A DNA stretch of 48,233 nucleotides, taken from Christiangramia bathymodioli. Lineage in GTDB: Bacteria > Bacteroidota > Bacteroidia > Flavobacteriales > Flavobacteriaceae. The stretch covers positions 1-48,233 of the forward strand of contig SRSL01000009.1 of assembly GCA_009735695.1 (NCBI GenBank). Reading direction: 5' to 3'. This document shows positions 26,290-36,662 of this stretch, one piece after another (positions within the stretch are counted from its first letter, which is position 1; each line of letters opens with the position of its first letter). The translations under genes and the position numbers were made by a program. Below the pieces are notes generated by a model that did no database searches, had not been told where the DNA came from, and was given only the letters and a program-made list of their open reading frames with translations.

Positions 26290-27834
26290 ATGGCTTCTGG
26301 AAAACAATCGCCACGGCAGAAGATGATTAACCTGATGTATCTGGTTTTCATCGCGATGATGGCACTTAATATGTCCAAGGAGGTACTTACCGCCTTTGGA
26401 TTGATGAACGAAAAGCTTGATGAAACTTCAGCAAACTATGCTGAAAGAAACCAGGCTCTAATGGCAGGACTCGATATGAAAGTTGAAGAGCAACCTGCGA
26501 AGTATACTTCAATTAAAGAAGATGCCGACAAAATTCACCAGCTTTCAACCGATCTTAGTCAATATATCGAAGGGATCAAGGATGAGCTTAAAGCTTCTGT
26601 AGATGATCCAACCGATTACGAAACCATGGATAAGTCTAACACAATGGACGAAATGTTCTTCCAGAGTGGTAGAGTGTCACCAAGAGGTCAGGAATTTGTT
26701 GATCAAATAGATCAGTATAGAGAGGGTGTGGCACAGATATTGAGCGAGGATTATCCTGCAATAGCTTCAAAAGTAAATCTTCAGCAGGAATTTTCGACTC
26801 AGGAAGTAACCAATAGAGACAATGTAACTCAGCCATGGCTGTATTATCACTATCAGGGATTCCCTTTAATCGCTTCCCTTACCAAATTGACGCAAATGCA
26901 GGCTGATATTAAAGCTACTGAAAGTGAGATTCTTTCAAGCATGTTTTCTGGTCAGTTACAGAGTGACGTTTCGCTTACCAATTATCAGGCGATCGTGGTG
27001 CCAGATAAGACAGCTTTCTTTAGTGGAGAGAACTTTACTGGTAAGGTAGTGCTTGGTCGTGTAGACCAGACCCTGCAATTCGAAAATGTGATCATTAACG
27101 GAAAAAAAGTTGAAAGTACCGAAGCTGGTCAAGTTGTTCTTGATTTCCCTGCAGGGAATGTAGGAGAGAAAGAGATCACTGGAGAACTTCAGTTCCAGGA
27201 AGGCGATTCTCTTGTTAGAATTGCTGTAAAAAGTTCTTACGCTGTAATTCCTAAACCAAATTCTGCAGTTATTTCAGCAGATAAGATGAACGTGGTGTAT
27301 CGCGGGGTTCAAAACCCGATGACCATTTCTATTCCAGGTGTAGGAAATGTTTCAGCAAACGCTCCGGGACTTAGAGCTGCTGGCGGTGCTGGGAGCTATG
27401 TAATGGATGTGACTACACTTCAGGCCAGAGAAGTAACCATTAACGTAAGTGGTAAACTTCCTGGTGGTGAAACTGTATCTGATAGCAAAACGTTCAGAGT
27501 AAAGGATATTCCAAGACCGGTAGGAACCATTCGTGGGGAAGACGGTTCGGTATCTATGCAAAGAAATAGTCTTGAAATCGCAACTGTTGGGGCAAACCTT
27601 CCAGACTTCGATTTCGATCTTAACCTGAACGTTACAGGATTCAAATTTAAGGTTCCAGGTCAGCCTACTATTCAGGTGAATGGAAGCCGACTTGATGACA
27701 GGGCTAAAGCAGCTCTGAGACGTGCCGGTAGAGGTGAATCTGTTCAGATCTACGATATCAACGCTTCCCTTGCTGGTAATTCCAGCTATAAGCTGAAAAA
27801 AGTAGCTCCTGTAATTATTGAGCTTACAAACTAA
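26290..27834 (+). CDS. gldM: Gliding/T9SS motor protein GldM
   Basis: 514 residues: a short basic N-terminus (GKQSPRQKM), one transmembrane helix (INLMYLVFIAMMALNMS) that packs in the GldL ring, and a long periplasmic part made of stacked beta domains. The last of these (IRGEDGSVSMQRNS... to the C-terminus) contacts the GldK/GldN ring. It transmits motor movement to the outer membrane. Length matches the family. Confidence 0.97.
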   Translation: MASGKQSPRQKMINLMYLVFIAMMALNMSKEVLTAFGLMNEKLDETSANYAERNQALMAGLDMKVEEQPAKYTSIKEDADKIHQLSTDLSQYIEGIKDELKASVDDPTDYETMDKSNTMDEMFFQSGRVSPRGQEFVDQIDQYREGVAQILSEDYPAIASKVNLQQEFSTQEVTNRDNVTQPWLYYHYQGFPLIASLTKLTQMQADIKATESEILSSMFSGQLQSDVSLTNYQAIVVPDKTAFFSGENFTGKVVLGRVDQTLQFENVIINGKKVESTEAGQVVLDFPAGNVGEKEITGELQFQEGDSLVRIAVKSSYAVIPKPNSAVISADKMNVVYRGVQNPMTISIPGVGNVSANAPGLRAAGGAGSYVMDVTTLQAREVTINVSGKLPGGETVSDSKTFRVKDIPRPVGTIRGEDGSVSMQRNSLEIATVGANLPDFDFDLNLNVTGFKFKVPGQPTIQVNGSRLDDRAKAALRRAGRGESVQIYDINASLAGNSSYKLKKVAPVIIELTN

Positions 27835-27846
27835 AAGAATATTAAA

Positions 27847-28740
27847 ATGAGCTTGAAGAAATTATTTGTATTTGGTTTTGTGATGTTGGCTGGTGCCTCT
27901 TCTTTCGGTCAGGCAAATATCCTGAACGCCGATAAGCCTGAAAATATTGGCAAAAAATCGGAAGCTCAGGCCCTTGTCGATGCAGAGGATAAACCTCTGG
28001 AATATGGATATGTGGGCGACCGGGACATTCTTTGGTCTAAAGGTACCTGGGAGATCATCGATCTTGATGAGCGCGTGAACTTCCCGCTTTATTATCCTAT
28101 TGACACCAATAATATTGGGACTAACCGTAGATCTTTATATGATGTGCTGGTAAACGCGATCAAAAGCGGAAAGATCGAGAATGTTTATGCCGATTCTTAT
28201 TTCACGGAAAAACGAACCTTGAAAGATATCAGTGCGACCTTGTCTAAGATCGATACGACCGACCTTGGTATCGAGCAGTATAATGCTGGTGAAGAGGTGG
28301 ATCCTCAGTTTATTGATAGACGAGATCTTGGAGCTGCCGATATCGCTGAATATCACATTCGTGGTCTTTGGTATTTCGATAAGCGTTTAGCTGAATTGAA
28401 ATATCGTATCCTGGGAATCGCTCCGGTTGCTCCCGATGTGAACTTCATCGATTCAGGTCAAACCGACCTCGTTGAATTATTCTGGGTTTGGTATCCCGAT
28501 GCTCGGGAAGTGCTACATGATGCAAAGGTCTTTACGGGCGGTAATACTTCCCAGACCATTTCCTTCGATCACCTATTGAACTCCAGAAGGTTTGACGGGA
28601 TCATTTACAAAGAGGATAACGTTCAGGGAGATCGGGAGATCGATGAATATATCGTTGATAATGCCTTTATGCAATTGCTGGAATCTCAGCGAATCAAAGA
28701 GCAGATCAGGAACTTCGAACAGGATATGTGGAGTTATTAA
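27847..28740 (+). CDS. gldN: T9SS periplasmic ring protein GldN
   Basis: 297 residues with a signal peptide (LFVFGFVMLAGASSFGQ). The GldN/PorN domain follows (GYVGDRDILWSKGTWEIIDLDERVNFPLYYP is the typical start; WFDKRLAELKYRILGIAP-like region centrally). Partner of GldK in the periplasmic ring. It begins 12 bp after gldM and is followed by a terminator, so gldKLMN is a closed unit. Confidence 0.97.
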   Translation: MSLKKLFVFGFVMLAGASSFGQANILNADKPENIGKKSEAQALVDAEDKPLEYGYVGDRDILWSKGTWEIIDLDERVNFPLYYPIDTNNIGTNRRSLYDVLVNAIKSGKIENVYADSYFTEKRTLKDISATLSKIDTTDLGIEQYNAGEEVDPQFIDRRDLGAADIAEYHIRGLWYFDKRLAELKYRILGIAPVAPDVNFIDSGQTDLVELFWVWYPDAREVLHDAKVFTGGNTSQTISFDHLLNSRRFDGIIYKEDNVQGDREIDEYIVDNAFMQLLESQRIKEQIRNFEQDMWSY

Positions 28741-28758
28741 ACTTCAAAAATAATATTC

Positions 28759-28789
28759 AAAAGCGCCTTTTTCTGGGCGCTTTTTTTTA
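28759..28789 (+). terminator. Rho-independent terminator after gldN
   Basis: AAAAGCGCC, loop TTTTTCTG, GGCGC followed by eight T residues, 20 bp after the gldN stop. Confidence 0.92.
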
Positions 28790-28833
28790 TGCCTAATTTT
28801 GAAATTCAAACCAAGGCTTAATATCTTTAACCC

Positions 28834-29892
28834 ATGCTCGATTATATAGTTGTTGGACTTGGTCTTAGTGGACTCGCAATTTCTGAAGAACTGGAAAAAC
28901 GGAACAAAAGTTTCGTGGTCTTTGATGATCATTCCCAGAATTCTTCTTATGTGGCAGGAGGGATCTTTAATCCTGTAGTTCTTAAGCGTTTTACCTTGGC
29001 ATGGAATGCCGATAGCCAATTGAAGATAGCCATGCCCTTCTACAGAGAACTTGAGGAAAAGCTTCAGCAAAAATTTATCAATACCTGGAATATTTACAGG
29101 CGATTCCATTCGGTGGAGGAACAGAACGAATGGTTTGTCGCAACCGATAAACCAGGGCTTTCCGGGTTTCTGGATCCTGAGCTTAAAAAGAATACCAACA
29201 AGAACCTTAATGTATCCTATTCCTTCGGAATGGTGAAGCAAACCGGGAATATAGATACCGAAGATTTACTTCATAATTATACAGCCTACCTCGAAAAGAA
29301 GGATAGGTTCAGAAGCGAGCGTTTTGATTATTCTGAACTTGTGAACCGGGATGGGTTTGTCGAATATCAGGATCTTAAGGCCAGTTATATTATTTTTTGT
29401 GAGGGTTTCGGGTTGAGGAATAATCCCTATTTCAATTTCTTACCATTACGAGGTAACAAGGGTGAATATATTACTATTTATTCTGAAGAACTGGAACTTG
29501 ACTTTGCTATTAAATCGTCTGTATTTATAATGCCTTTGGGAAACCATCTATATAAAGTTGGAGCCACTTACGACCACCAGGATAAAACCCCAGAGATAAC
29601 TGCCCAGGCCAGGGAGAAACTGGTAAGGCAACTAAAAGATGTTATTAATTGCGAATTCGAGGTAGTAGACCAGGTAGCAGGGATCAGGCCTGCTGTGGCC
29701 GATCGCCGACCCCTGGTTGGGCCTCATCCTGAAATTACCAATATGTTCTGCTGTAACGGTTTTGGAAGTCGTGGTGTGCTTATCGCACCAAGCATGGCTC
29801 CTCAATTGCTTGATTTTATCGAAAAGGATAAGGAACTGGACAAAGAGATCGATCTTCGAAGATTCACTAAAAAGCATTACAAACCAGCCTAG
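28834..29892 (+). CDS. FAD-dependent oxidoreductase, DAO/DadA-like
   Basis: 352 residues. An N-terminal dinucleotide-binding motif (DYIVVGLGLSGLAISEEL), an FAD-contact segment (GGIFNPVVLKRF), a late AGIRPAVADRRPLVGPHP and a C-terminal GFGSRGVLIAPSMA are typical of the glycine/D-amino-acid oxidase fold. The substrate is unknown; the C-terminal pattern recalls the oxidase half of MnmC. No signal peptide. The stop codon overlaps that of the convergent DUF983 gene inside a CTAG palindrome. Confidence 0.85.
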   Translation: MLDYIVVGLGLSGLAISEELEKRNKSFVVFDDHSQNSSYVAGGIFNPVVLKRFTLAWNADSQLKIAMPFYRELEEKLQQKFINTWNIYRRFHSVEEQNEWFVATDKPGLSGFLDPELKKNTNKNLNVSYSFGMVKQTGNIDTEDLLHNYTAYLEKKDRFRSERFDYSELVNRDGFVEYQDLKASYIIFCEGFGLRNNPYFNFLPLRGNKGEYITIYSEELELDFAIKSSVFIMPLGNHLYKVGATYDHQDKTPEITAQAREKLVRQLKDVINCEFEVVDQVAGIRPAVADRRPLVGPHPEITNMFCCNGFGSRGVLIAPSMAPQLLDFIEKDKELDKEIDLRRFTKKHYKPA

Positions 29893-30275
29893 GCTTTTCC
29901 AGCATTCTTATCGTATTTCATAAAAAGGTTGATCCATATATTCCTGGAAAGTCGCATGATCACAGGCATAAAGAATACAAGGGTGAAAACAATTGAAAAA
30001 AATGAGGTGAGTAAACTGGCACCGAAGAAATAGTAAGCAATAATAAAGGCGGCTACCGAAAATGCGACTCCCACTCCGTAGCTCACATACATAGCTCCAT
30101 AAAAGAAGGAAGGTTCAATTTTATATTTGGTGCCACAATTAGAACATCTTTCATGCATTTTTAAGGTACTATTCAGTTTATATGGGTTGCTCTTTACGTA
30201 CATGCTTTCCTCCTGGCATACAGGGCAGGTGCCTGTAAAAATGCTATAGATACTGGTGCCTTTAAGTAAACTCAT
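29889..30275 (-). CDS. DUF983 membrane protein
   Basis: 128 residues from ATG 30275. An upstream in-frame start would add 27 residues lacking family features and overlap the divergent ABC-F start, so the short form is preferred. Two Cys pairs (TGTCPVCQE and ERCSNCGTKY) form a probable zinc knuckle. Two transmembrane helices follow (YVSYGVGVAFSVAAFIIAYYF and LLTSFFSIVFTLVFFMPVIM). The family is widespread and of unknown function. Confidence 0.87.
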   Translation of the reverse strand: MSLLKGTSIYSIFTGTCPVCQEESMYVKSNPYKLNSTLKMHERCSNCGTKYKIEPSFFYGAMYVSYGVGVAFSVAAFIIAYYFFGASLLTSFFSIVFTLVFFMPVIMRLSRNIWINLFMKYDKNAGKA

Positions 30276-30341
30276 CTTATTTTTTTTACAACCCAAATTT
30301 AGGCATCTTTGCAGCGATTTTAAAGTTACAATTGTTACATA

Positions 30342-32258
30342 ATGTTGAATATTCATAATCTATCGGTTTCATTTGCTGGGGAGTATCTTTTTAAAGAGAT
30401 CAGTTTTAGGCTTGGAGCAGGAGACCGCGTAGGCTTAATTGGGAAGAACGGAGCTGGGAAGTCAACCTTGTTGAAGATCATTGCTGGGGAGCAGGAATAT
30501 GATACTGGCCAGATCGCCAAAGACAAGGAATTGAAAATTGGCTTTTTAAAACAGGATCTCGATTTTGAAAAAGGTCGTACTGTGATCGAGGAAGCCCATC
30601 AGGCCTTTACCGAAATAAAGGCGCTTGAATCAAGGATGGCCCATATCAACGATCAGTTAGCCACACGTACCGATTATGAAAGTGATTCTTACAATGAATT
30701 GATACAGGAGCTGAGCGAGATCACGCATCAGTACGAGATCATCGGCGGGTATAATTACGAGGGGGAGACCGAAAAGGTACTTCAGGGTCTGGGATTTGAA
30801 AGAAAGGATTTCGACCGGCCAACCGATACTTTTTCGGGTGGATGGAGAATGAGGATCGAGCTTGCCAAGTTACTGCTTCAGAATAATGATATTCTTCTAC
30901 TGGATGAGCCTACTAACCACCTGGATATTGAAAGTATCATCTGGTTGGAAAGCTTTCTGAACAATTACCCGGGTTCGGTCATGCTGGTTTCTCACGATAA
31001 GATGTTCCTGAATAATGTTACCAACCGGAGTATCGAAATTTCACTTGGGAATATTTATGACTATCGGAAGCCTTATTCCGAATTCATGGAATTCAGGACC
31101 GAGCTACGCGAACAGCAGCTGGCGGCCCAGAAAAACCAGCAGAAAGAGATCGAAAACACCGAAAAACTTATCGATAAGTTTCGTGCCAAAGCCAGTAAGG
31201 CTTCCATGGCTCAGTCGCTTATTAAAAAGCTTGAAAAGATCGATCGCATTGAGGTTGATGAAGATGATAATGCGGTAATGGCGGTTAATTTCCCGGTTTC
31301 AGTAAATCCTGGAAAGGTGGTTATCGAGGCAGAGCACCTGGAAAAATCATATGGCGATAAAAAGGTGCTGGACGATATCAATCTGTTGATCGAACGCCAG
31401 AGCAAGATCGCTTTCGTTGGCCAGAACGGCCAGGGTAAAACCACTTTGGCCAAGATCATCGTTGGTGAGATTCCGCATAAGGGAAAACTGAAATTAGGAC
31501 ACAATGTGCAATTGGGTTATTTCGCACAGAACCAGGCCGAGTACCTGGACGGTGAAAAGACCGTGTTGCAAACCATGATCGATTCTGCCAACGAAAAGAA
31601 CAGGACCAAGGTGAGAGATATGCTGGGCTCCTTCCTTTTCCGGGGTGATGAGGTGGAGAAGAAGGTGAAGGTGCTTTCCGGAGGGGAGCGAAACAGGCTT
31701 GCGCTTTGTAAGATGTTGCTCGAGCCTTTCAACGTGCTCGTAATGGATGAGCCCACCAACCACCTCGATATTAAATCGAAGAATGTTCTTAAGGAGGCAT
31801 TGACCCGTTTTGAAGGCACCCTGATCATGGTGTCACACGACCGTGATTTTCTTCAGGGTTTAACCGGAAAGGTTTATGAATTCAGAAACCACCAGATCAA
31901 GGAATACCTGGGAGATATAGATTATTACCTGGAGCAGCGAAAACTTCAGGATATGCGGGCTGTGGAAAAAAGAGATCAGGAAAAGAAGCCGAAAACTTCG
32001 AATTCCAGTTCCGAGAAAAGATCATTTAACGATCAGAAGGAAATTAAAAAACTCAAGAATCGTTTAAGTAAAACAGAGGCGAAGATCACCAAGCTTGAAA
32101 AGGAATTAAAGGCTAAAGACAAGCAGCTGGCAGAAAATTACCAGGAAACAGCTACCAAGCCCGATTTTCTCAATAATTACAATACTTCTAAAAAGAAACT
32201 GGAGAAGTTAATGGAAGAATGGGAAGAACTTCAGATGGATCTGGAGCAATTGAAATAA
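30342..32258 (+). CDS. ABC-F family ATPase
   Basis: A 638-residue soluble tandem-ATPase protein of the ribosome-acting ABC-F class. First nucleotide domain: GLIGKNGAGKSTLLK, FSGGWRMR and LLLDEPTNHLD. Second: VGQNGQGKTTLAK, LSGGERNRLALCKML and VMDEPTNHLD. The linker between them is charged and helical (about residues 240-310). A C-terminal Lys/Glu coiled-coil (about 570-638) resembles Uup-type proteins. A candidate -7 element (CATCTTTG, one mismatch) lies about 35 bp upstream. Antibiotic resistance is not implied. Confidence 0.93.
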   Translation: MLNIHNLSVSFAGEYLFKEISFRLGAGDRVGLIGKNGAGKSTLLKIIAGEQEYDTGQIAKDKELKIGFLKQDLDFEKGRTVIEEAHQAFTEIKALESRMAHINDQLATRTDYESDSYNELIQELSEITHQYEIIGGYNYEGETEKVLQGLGFERKDFDRPTDTFSGGWRMRIELAKLLLQNNDILLLDEPTNHLDIESIIWLESFLNNYPGSVMLVSHDKMFLNNVTNRSIEISLGNIYDYRKPYSEFMEFRTELREQQLAAQKNQQKEIENTEKLIDKFRAKASKASMAQSLIKKLEKIDRIEVDEDDNAVMAVNFPVSVNPGKVVIEAEHLEKSYGDKKVLDDINLLIERQSKIAFVGQNGQGKTTLAKIIVGEIPHKGKLKLGHNVQLGYFAQNQAEYLDGEKTVLQTMIDSANEKNRTKVRDMLGSFLFRGDEVEKKVKVLSGGERNRLALCKMLLEPFNVLVMDEPTNHLDIKSKNVLKEALTRFEGTLIMVSHDRDFLQGLTGKVYEFRNHQIKEYLGDIDYYLEQRKLQDMRAVEKRDQEKKPKTSNSSSEKRSFNDQKEIKKLKNRLSKTEAKITKLEKELKAKDKQLAENYQETATKPDFLNNYNTSKKKLEKLMEEWEELQMDLEQLK

Positions 32259-32320
32259 AAATTTTCCAAAAATTTCAGGTTGATTAAACCAAAAGGATTC
32301 GAAATAGTCCTAAAAACATC

Positions 32321-33463
32321 ATGGATAAACGTAAGATCATTCTCTCGGCCCTTGGCTTATTGCTCATTGTAGGCGCAATATTCGGTGCCAAGTACATCAT
32401 TGATAGCAATGTAAAGGAAAAACCACCGGTCACCAAAACGGTAAAAAGCGTATTTATAGATACGGTTAAAAACAGAACGGTACCAATCGTGGTGCCGGCT
32501 AACGGAAATATCACCGCACTGCACAGGTTAGAGCTTTTTTCTGAAGTCTAGGGAGTTTTCAGGTACAGTAGCAAGGATTTCAGACCCGGCCAGGAATATA
32601 GAAAAGGCCAGGTTCTGTTGAGTATCGATGCTGAAGAATACCGGGCAGGAGTGCAGTCGGCAAAAAGTGAGCTTTATAATATCATCACTTCCATCATGCC
32701 CGATCTGCGCCTGGATTATCCCAAAGTTTTTGAAAAATGGCAAAACTATCTGAATGGTTTCGACATGTCAAAACCTGTACCGCCACTTCCTGAAACCGAA
32801 ACGGAGCAGGAGCGTTACTTCATTACCGGAAGGGGAATCGTTTCAGCCTATTATAATGTTAAGAATCTTGAAGAACGCCTAGCGAAATATAGCATTGTAG
32901 CGCCTTATGACGGGATACTTACCGAAGCCCTTGTAAACAGAGGGACGCTAATTAGACCAGGACAAAAACTCGGCGAATTTATAGATCCCAGCGTATATGA
33001 ACTGGAGGTTTCCATAGCCAAGAAGTATAGCGATATTTTGGAGATTGGTAAGAATGTGGAGCTATCTACCCTGGAAGGGGATAAAACCTATGAAGGTACG
33101 GTAAGCAGGATCAATGGAAAAGTAAACCAGGAAACCCAGAGCATCAGGGTTTACATAACCGTAAAAAATTCAGAGCTAAGCGAGGGAATGTATCTCGAAG
33201 CTTACCTGGATGCCAAAGACGAAAAAGATGCTATCGAAATTCCTCGAGAATTACTGGTAGAGCGATCAAAGGTTTTTGTGGTTCAGGATAGCACCTTGAA
33301 TCTTGTTGATGTAAATCCTGTTTATTTCACAAACAATACCGTGGTGATTAAAGGCCTGGAGGATGGAACCAGGATACTTTCGGCTAATGTACCGGGAGCT
33401 TATTCCGGAATGCTTGTGAAGGTTGAAGGCCAACGAGACCTGATTAAAAAAGGACAGTCTTGA
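32321..33463 (+). pseudogene. RND efflux periplasmic adaptor, interrupted by in-frame TAG
   Basis: An HlyD/AcrA-like membrane fusion protein. The N-terminal anchor (IILSALGLLLIVGAIFGAKYII) and the start of the biotinyl-lipoyl region (TVPIVVPANGNITALHRLELFSEV) end at TAG 32549-32551. The same frame then continues without another stop for about 300 codons (GVFRYSSKDFRPGQEYRKGQVLLSIDAEEY...). Family pattern expects Gln there (SEVQGVF), so a single CAG-to-TAG change explains it. The rest, including VAPYDGILTEALVNRGTLIRPGQ and the beta-barrel part, looks intact. Internal re-initiation at 32618 would make a protein lacking the membrane anchor. Confidence 0.85.
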
Positions 33464-36400
33464 GAAAGTTAATAAATTATTTTATCAGGTTCGAGGTCGC
33501 GGTAAATGTCGTGATCATGGCTTTTGTCATATTCGGGATCATCGGGGTGCTGAATATGAAATCTTCTTTCTTCCCGCTTCAGGAATCCAGGATCATCAAT
33601 ATCAGTATCGCCTATCCGGGTTCAGCTCCGGAAGAGATCGAGGAAGGGATTATCCTGAAAATCGAAGATAACCTGAAAGGTCTTGAGGGAATCGATCGGG
33701 TGACTTCAACAGCCAGGGAAAGTGGTGGATCCATCACCGTGGAGATCGAAAGAGGGGAAGACATAGACGCTATGCTTACCGAAGTGAAGAACGCGGTAGA
33801 CCAGGTACCTAACTTCCCAGGTGGAATGGAACCCCTGGTGGTCTCCAAACAGGAATTCGTAAGGGAAACCATCAATTTCGCGGTAAGTGGCGAGAATGTG
33901 CCTTTATCGACTCTTAAAAGAATTAGTCAGCAAATCGAAAATGATCTGCGATTGCTGGACGGGGTGTCCCAGATAAGTATTTCCGGATTTCCAGAAGAAG
34001 AGATCGAGATCGCGGTAAGCGAGAACGATCTGCTGGCCTATAATCTCACTTTTGAACAGGTTGCCCAGGCGGTGAGAAATTCCAATATTCTGTCTACCGG
34101 GGGGACTATCAAAACCGAAGCGGAAGATTATCTTATCAGGGCTAATAACAGGGCTTATTATGCCGATGCGCTGAACGACATCGTTCTAAAATCGAACGCA
34201 ACCGGTGAAATCGTGAGACTGGGTGATATTGCGACCGTACGCGACCAGTTCTCTGAAACGCCCAACGCCCTTTATTTCAATGGAAATGTTGCGGTTAATG
34301 TTTCCATTAGCAACACTAACAGCGAAGACCTTCTATCACAGCAGATAAGGTCAATGAATATATCGAAGAATTTAACCAGAAGAATAGCAATGTCCAGCTG
34401 GACGTTGTGAGCGATGCATCTATTACCCTCGGGCAACGTACGCAACTACTGGTAGAGAATGGTGCCATGGGAATTTTACTGGTGTTGTTCTTTCTATCAT
34501 TGTTCCTGAATTTAAGGCTGGCTTTCTGGGTGGCTTTCGGGTTACCGGTTGCCTTCCTGGGAATGTTCATTTTTGCTGGCTCCCTTGGCGTAACCATCAA
34601 CGTACTTTCGCTATTCGGGATGATCATCGTGATCGGGATCCTGGTAGATGACGGGATCGTTATTTCAGAAAATATTTACCAGCATTCCGAAATGGGTAAA
34701 AGCCCTGTACGGGCCGCCCTGGACGGAACCATGGAGGTGGTGCCGCCAATTCTTTCGGCTATTATAACCACCGTACTTGCCTTTGCTACCTTCCTCTTTT
34801 TGGACAGTCGTATTGGAGAGTTCTTTGGGGAGGTTTCAACGGTGGTGATCCTTACGCTGGTTATTTCTCTTATAGAGGCGCTTATTATTCTACCAGCACA
34901 TATCGCGCATTCAAAAGCCCTAAGGCGAACCAATTATAACGGGCAGCCTAAAAAAGGGCCTAAAGCGATCTTTCATTATATGCGGAAGATCAATGCTTAC
35001 GGCGACCGCTTTATGGGTTATATGCGTGACCAAATTTACAGCCCTGTATTGCGTTTTGTACTAACCCAGCAGGTGCTTGCATTTGGGGTTCTTGCAGCAG
35101 TACTTATCCTAACAATTGGAGCGATTGGTGGAAACTGGATTCGCGTAACCCTGTTCCCGAGTATTGCCAGCGACCGGGTGAGTATCGATCTTTTGATGCC
35201 CGAAGGGGTGAACCCGGCCAGGACCGATTCCATTATATCTATGGTTGAGGCCGCGGCCTGGAGAGTGAATGAAGATTATACTGAAAGGCAGACCGATAAT
35301 AAACAGGTCGTGGAAAATATCATTAAGCGGGTAGGACCGGGTAATAATAAGGCTTCCCTTCAGGTGAACCTGCTTCCGGGAGAGGAGCGGGATTTCAGTT
35401 CGCCGGATATTACGAATGCGATAAGAGATGAAGTAGGCCCGGTTTACGGGGTGGAGAGCCTCACCTTTGGTTCTGGAGGTAACTTTGGAGGTTCTCCGGT
35501 CTCGGTTTCCCTATTAGGAAACAACCTGGAAGAGCTGGAAGCTGCCAAAGAAGAACTGAAAAACAATCTGGAGAATAATTCTCTATTAAAAGATGTGACT
35601 GATAGCGATCCTCAGGGAATCAAGGAAATCAATGTTAAACTGAAGGACAATGCCTATGCGCTTGGTCTCGACTTTGGCGAGGTGATGAGGCAAATCCGGA
35701 ATGGTTTTTTTGGGGCGCAGGCACAGCGATTTCAGAGGGGGCAGGATGAGATCAGGGTTTGGGTGCGTTACGATCTTGAAAACAGGTCTTCTATCAATGA
35801 CCTGGATGAAATGCGATTATTAACCCCTTCAGGAGAACGGGTGCCTTTCGATGAAATCGCCAATTACGACATCGTAAGAGGAACTGAATCCATCAGTCAC
35901 CTGGACGGAATGAGAGAGATCAGGGTTTCCGCAGATATGGAGGATCCCAACGGAAGTTCCACCGAGATCCTGGAAGATATTCGCAATAATGTGATCCCGC
36001 CGATTCTTGAGAAATATCCAAGCCTTACTGTTTCTTACGAGGGACAAAACAGGGAGGCCAATAAATTATCGAGTTCAGCGGCAAAAGTGATTCCGATCAT
36101 CTTGTTCCTGATCTACGCCACTATTGCGTTTACCTTCAGAAGTTATAGTCAGCCGTTGCTTTTAATGATCATGATCCCGTTCAGTATCATTGGGGTGGCA
36201 TGGGGGCACTGGCTGCATGATTTCCCAATCAACGTGCTTTCAGCATTAGGGATCATTGCCCTGGTAGGAATTATGGTGAATGACGGGCTGGTATTAATTG
36301 GAAAATATAATAGTTTCCTTCGGGAAGGTATGGAATTCAAAAAGGCGCTTTTTGAAGCCGGAAGATCGAGGTTCCGTGCCATTTTCCTAACCTCCCTTAC

Positions 36401-36662
36401 CACGATAGCCGGACTTGCCCCCCTGTTGCTCGAGAAAAGCAGGCAGGCACAGTTCCTGAAACCTATGGCCATTTCAATTTCCTACGGAATCGCAGTAGCG
36501 ACCATTTTAACCCTGTTGTTACTGCCGTTATTACTATCAATAAGCAATACGGTAAAAGTGAGTGGAAGATGGCTTAAAACCGGCCAGAAGCCTTCAAGAG
36601 AGGAAATGGAACGAGCTATTAAAGAAAAAAACGAAGAAGCTAAGCATGAGAGTATCGTATAG
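33460..36662 (+). pseudogene. RND efflux pump (AcrB/HAE-like), frameshifted
   Basis: The N-terminal part (TTG start overlapping the adaptor TGA; RFEVAVNVVIMAFVIFGIIGVLNM, ISIAYPGSAPEEIEEGI) runs to a stop at 34410. The continuation is in another frame from about 34335 (ITADKVNEYIEEFNQ..., then SLFGMIIVIGILVDDGIVISENIY and the second half to 36662). The join near 34333 fits loss of one base after GACCTTCT. No slippery heptamer is present, so programmed frameshifting is unlikely. Apart from this lesion all family landmarks are present, including late GIMVNDGLVLIGKYN. Confidence 0.87.

Noticed and set aside
32549-32551. TAG read as a recoded amino acid (pyrrolysine or suppressor)
   Set aside because: The expected residue is Gln, no recoding element is seen, and the neighbouring pump gene is also broken, which favours simple decay.
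34328-34345. Programmed ribosomal frameshift in the RND pump
   Set aside because: No X-XXY-YYZ slippery heptamer or downstream pseudoknot is visible, and RND pumps are not known to use one.
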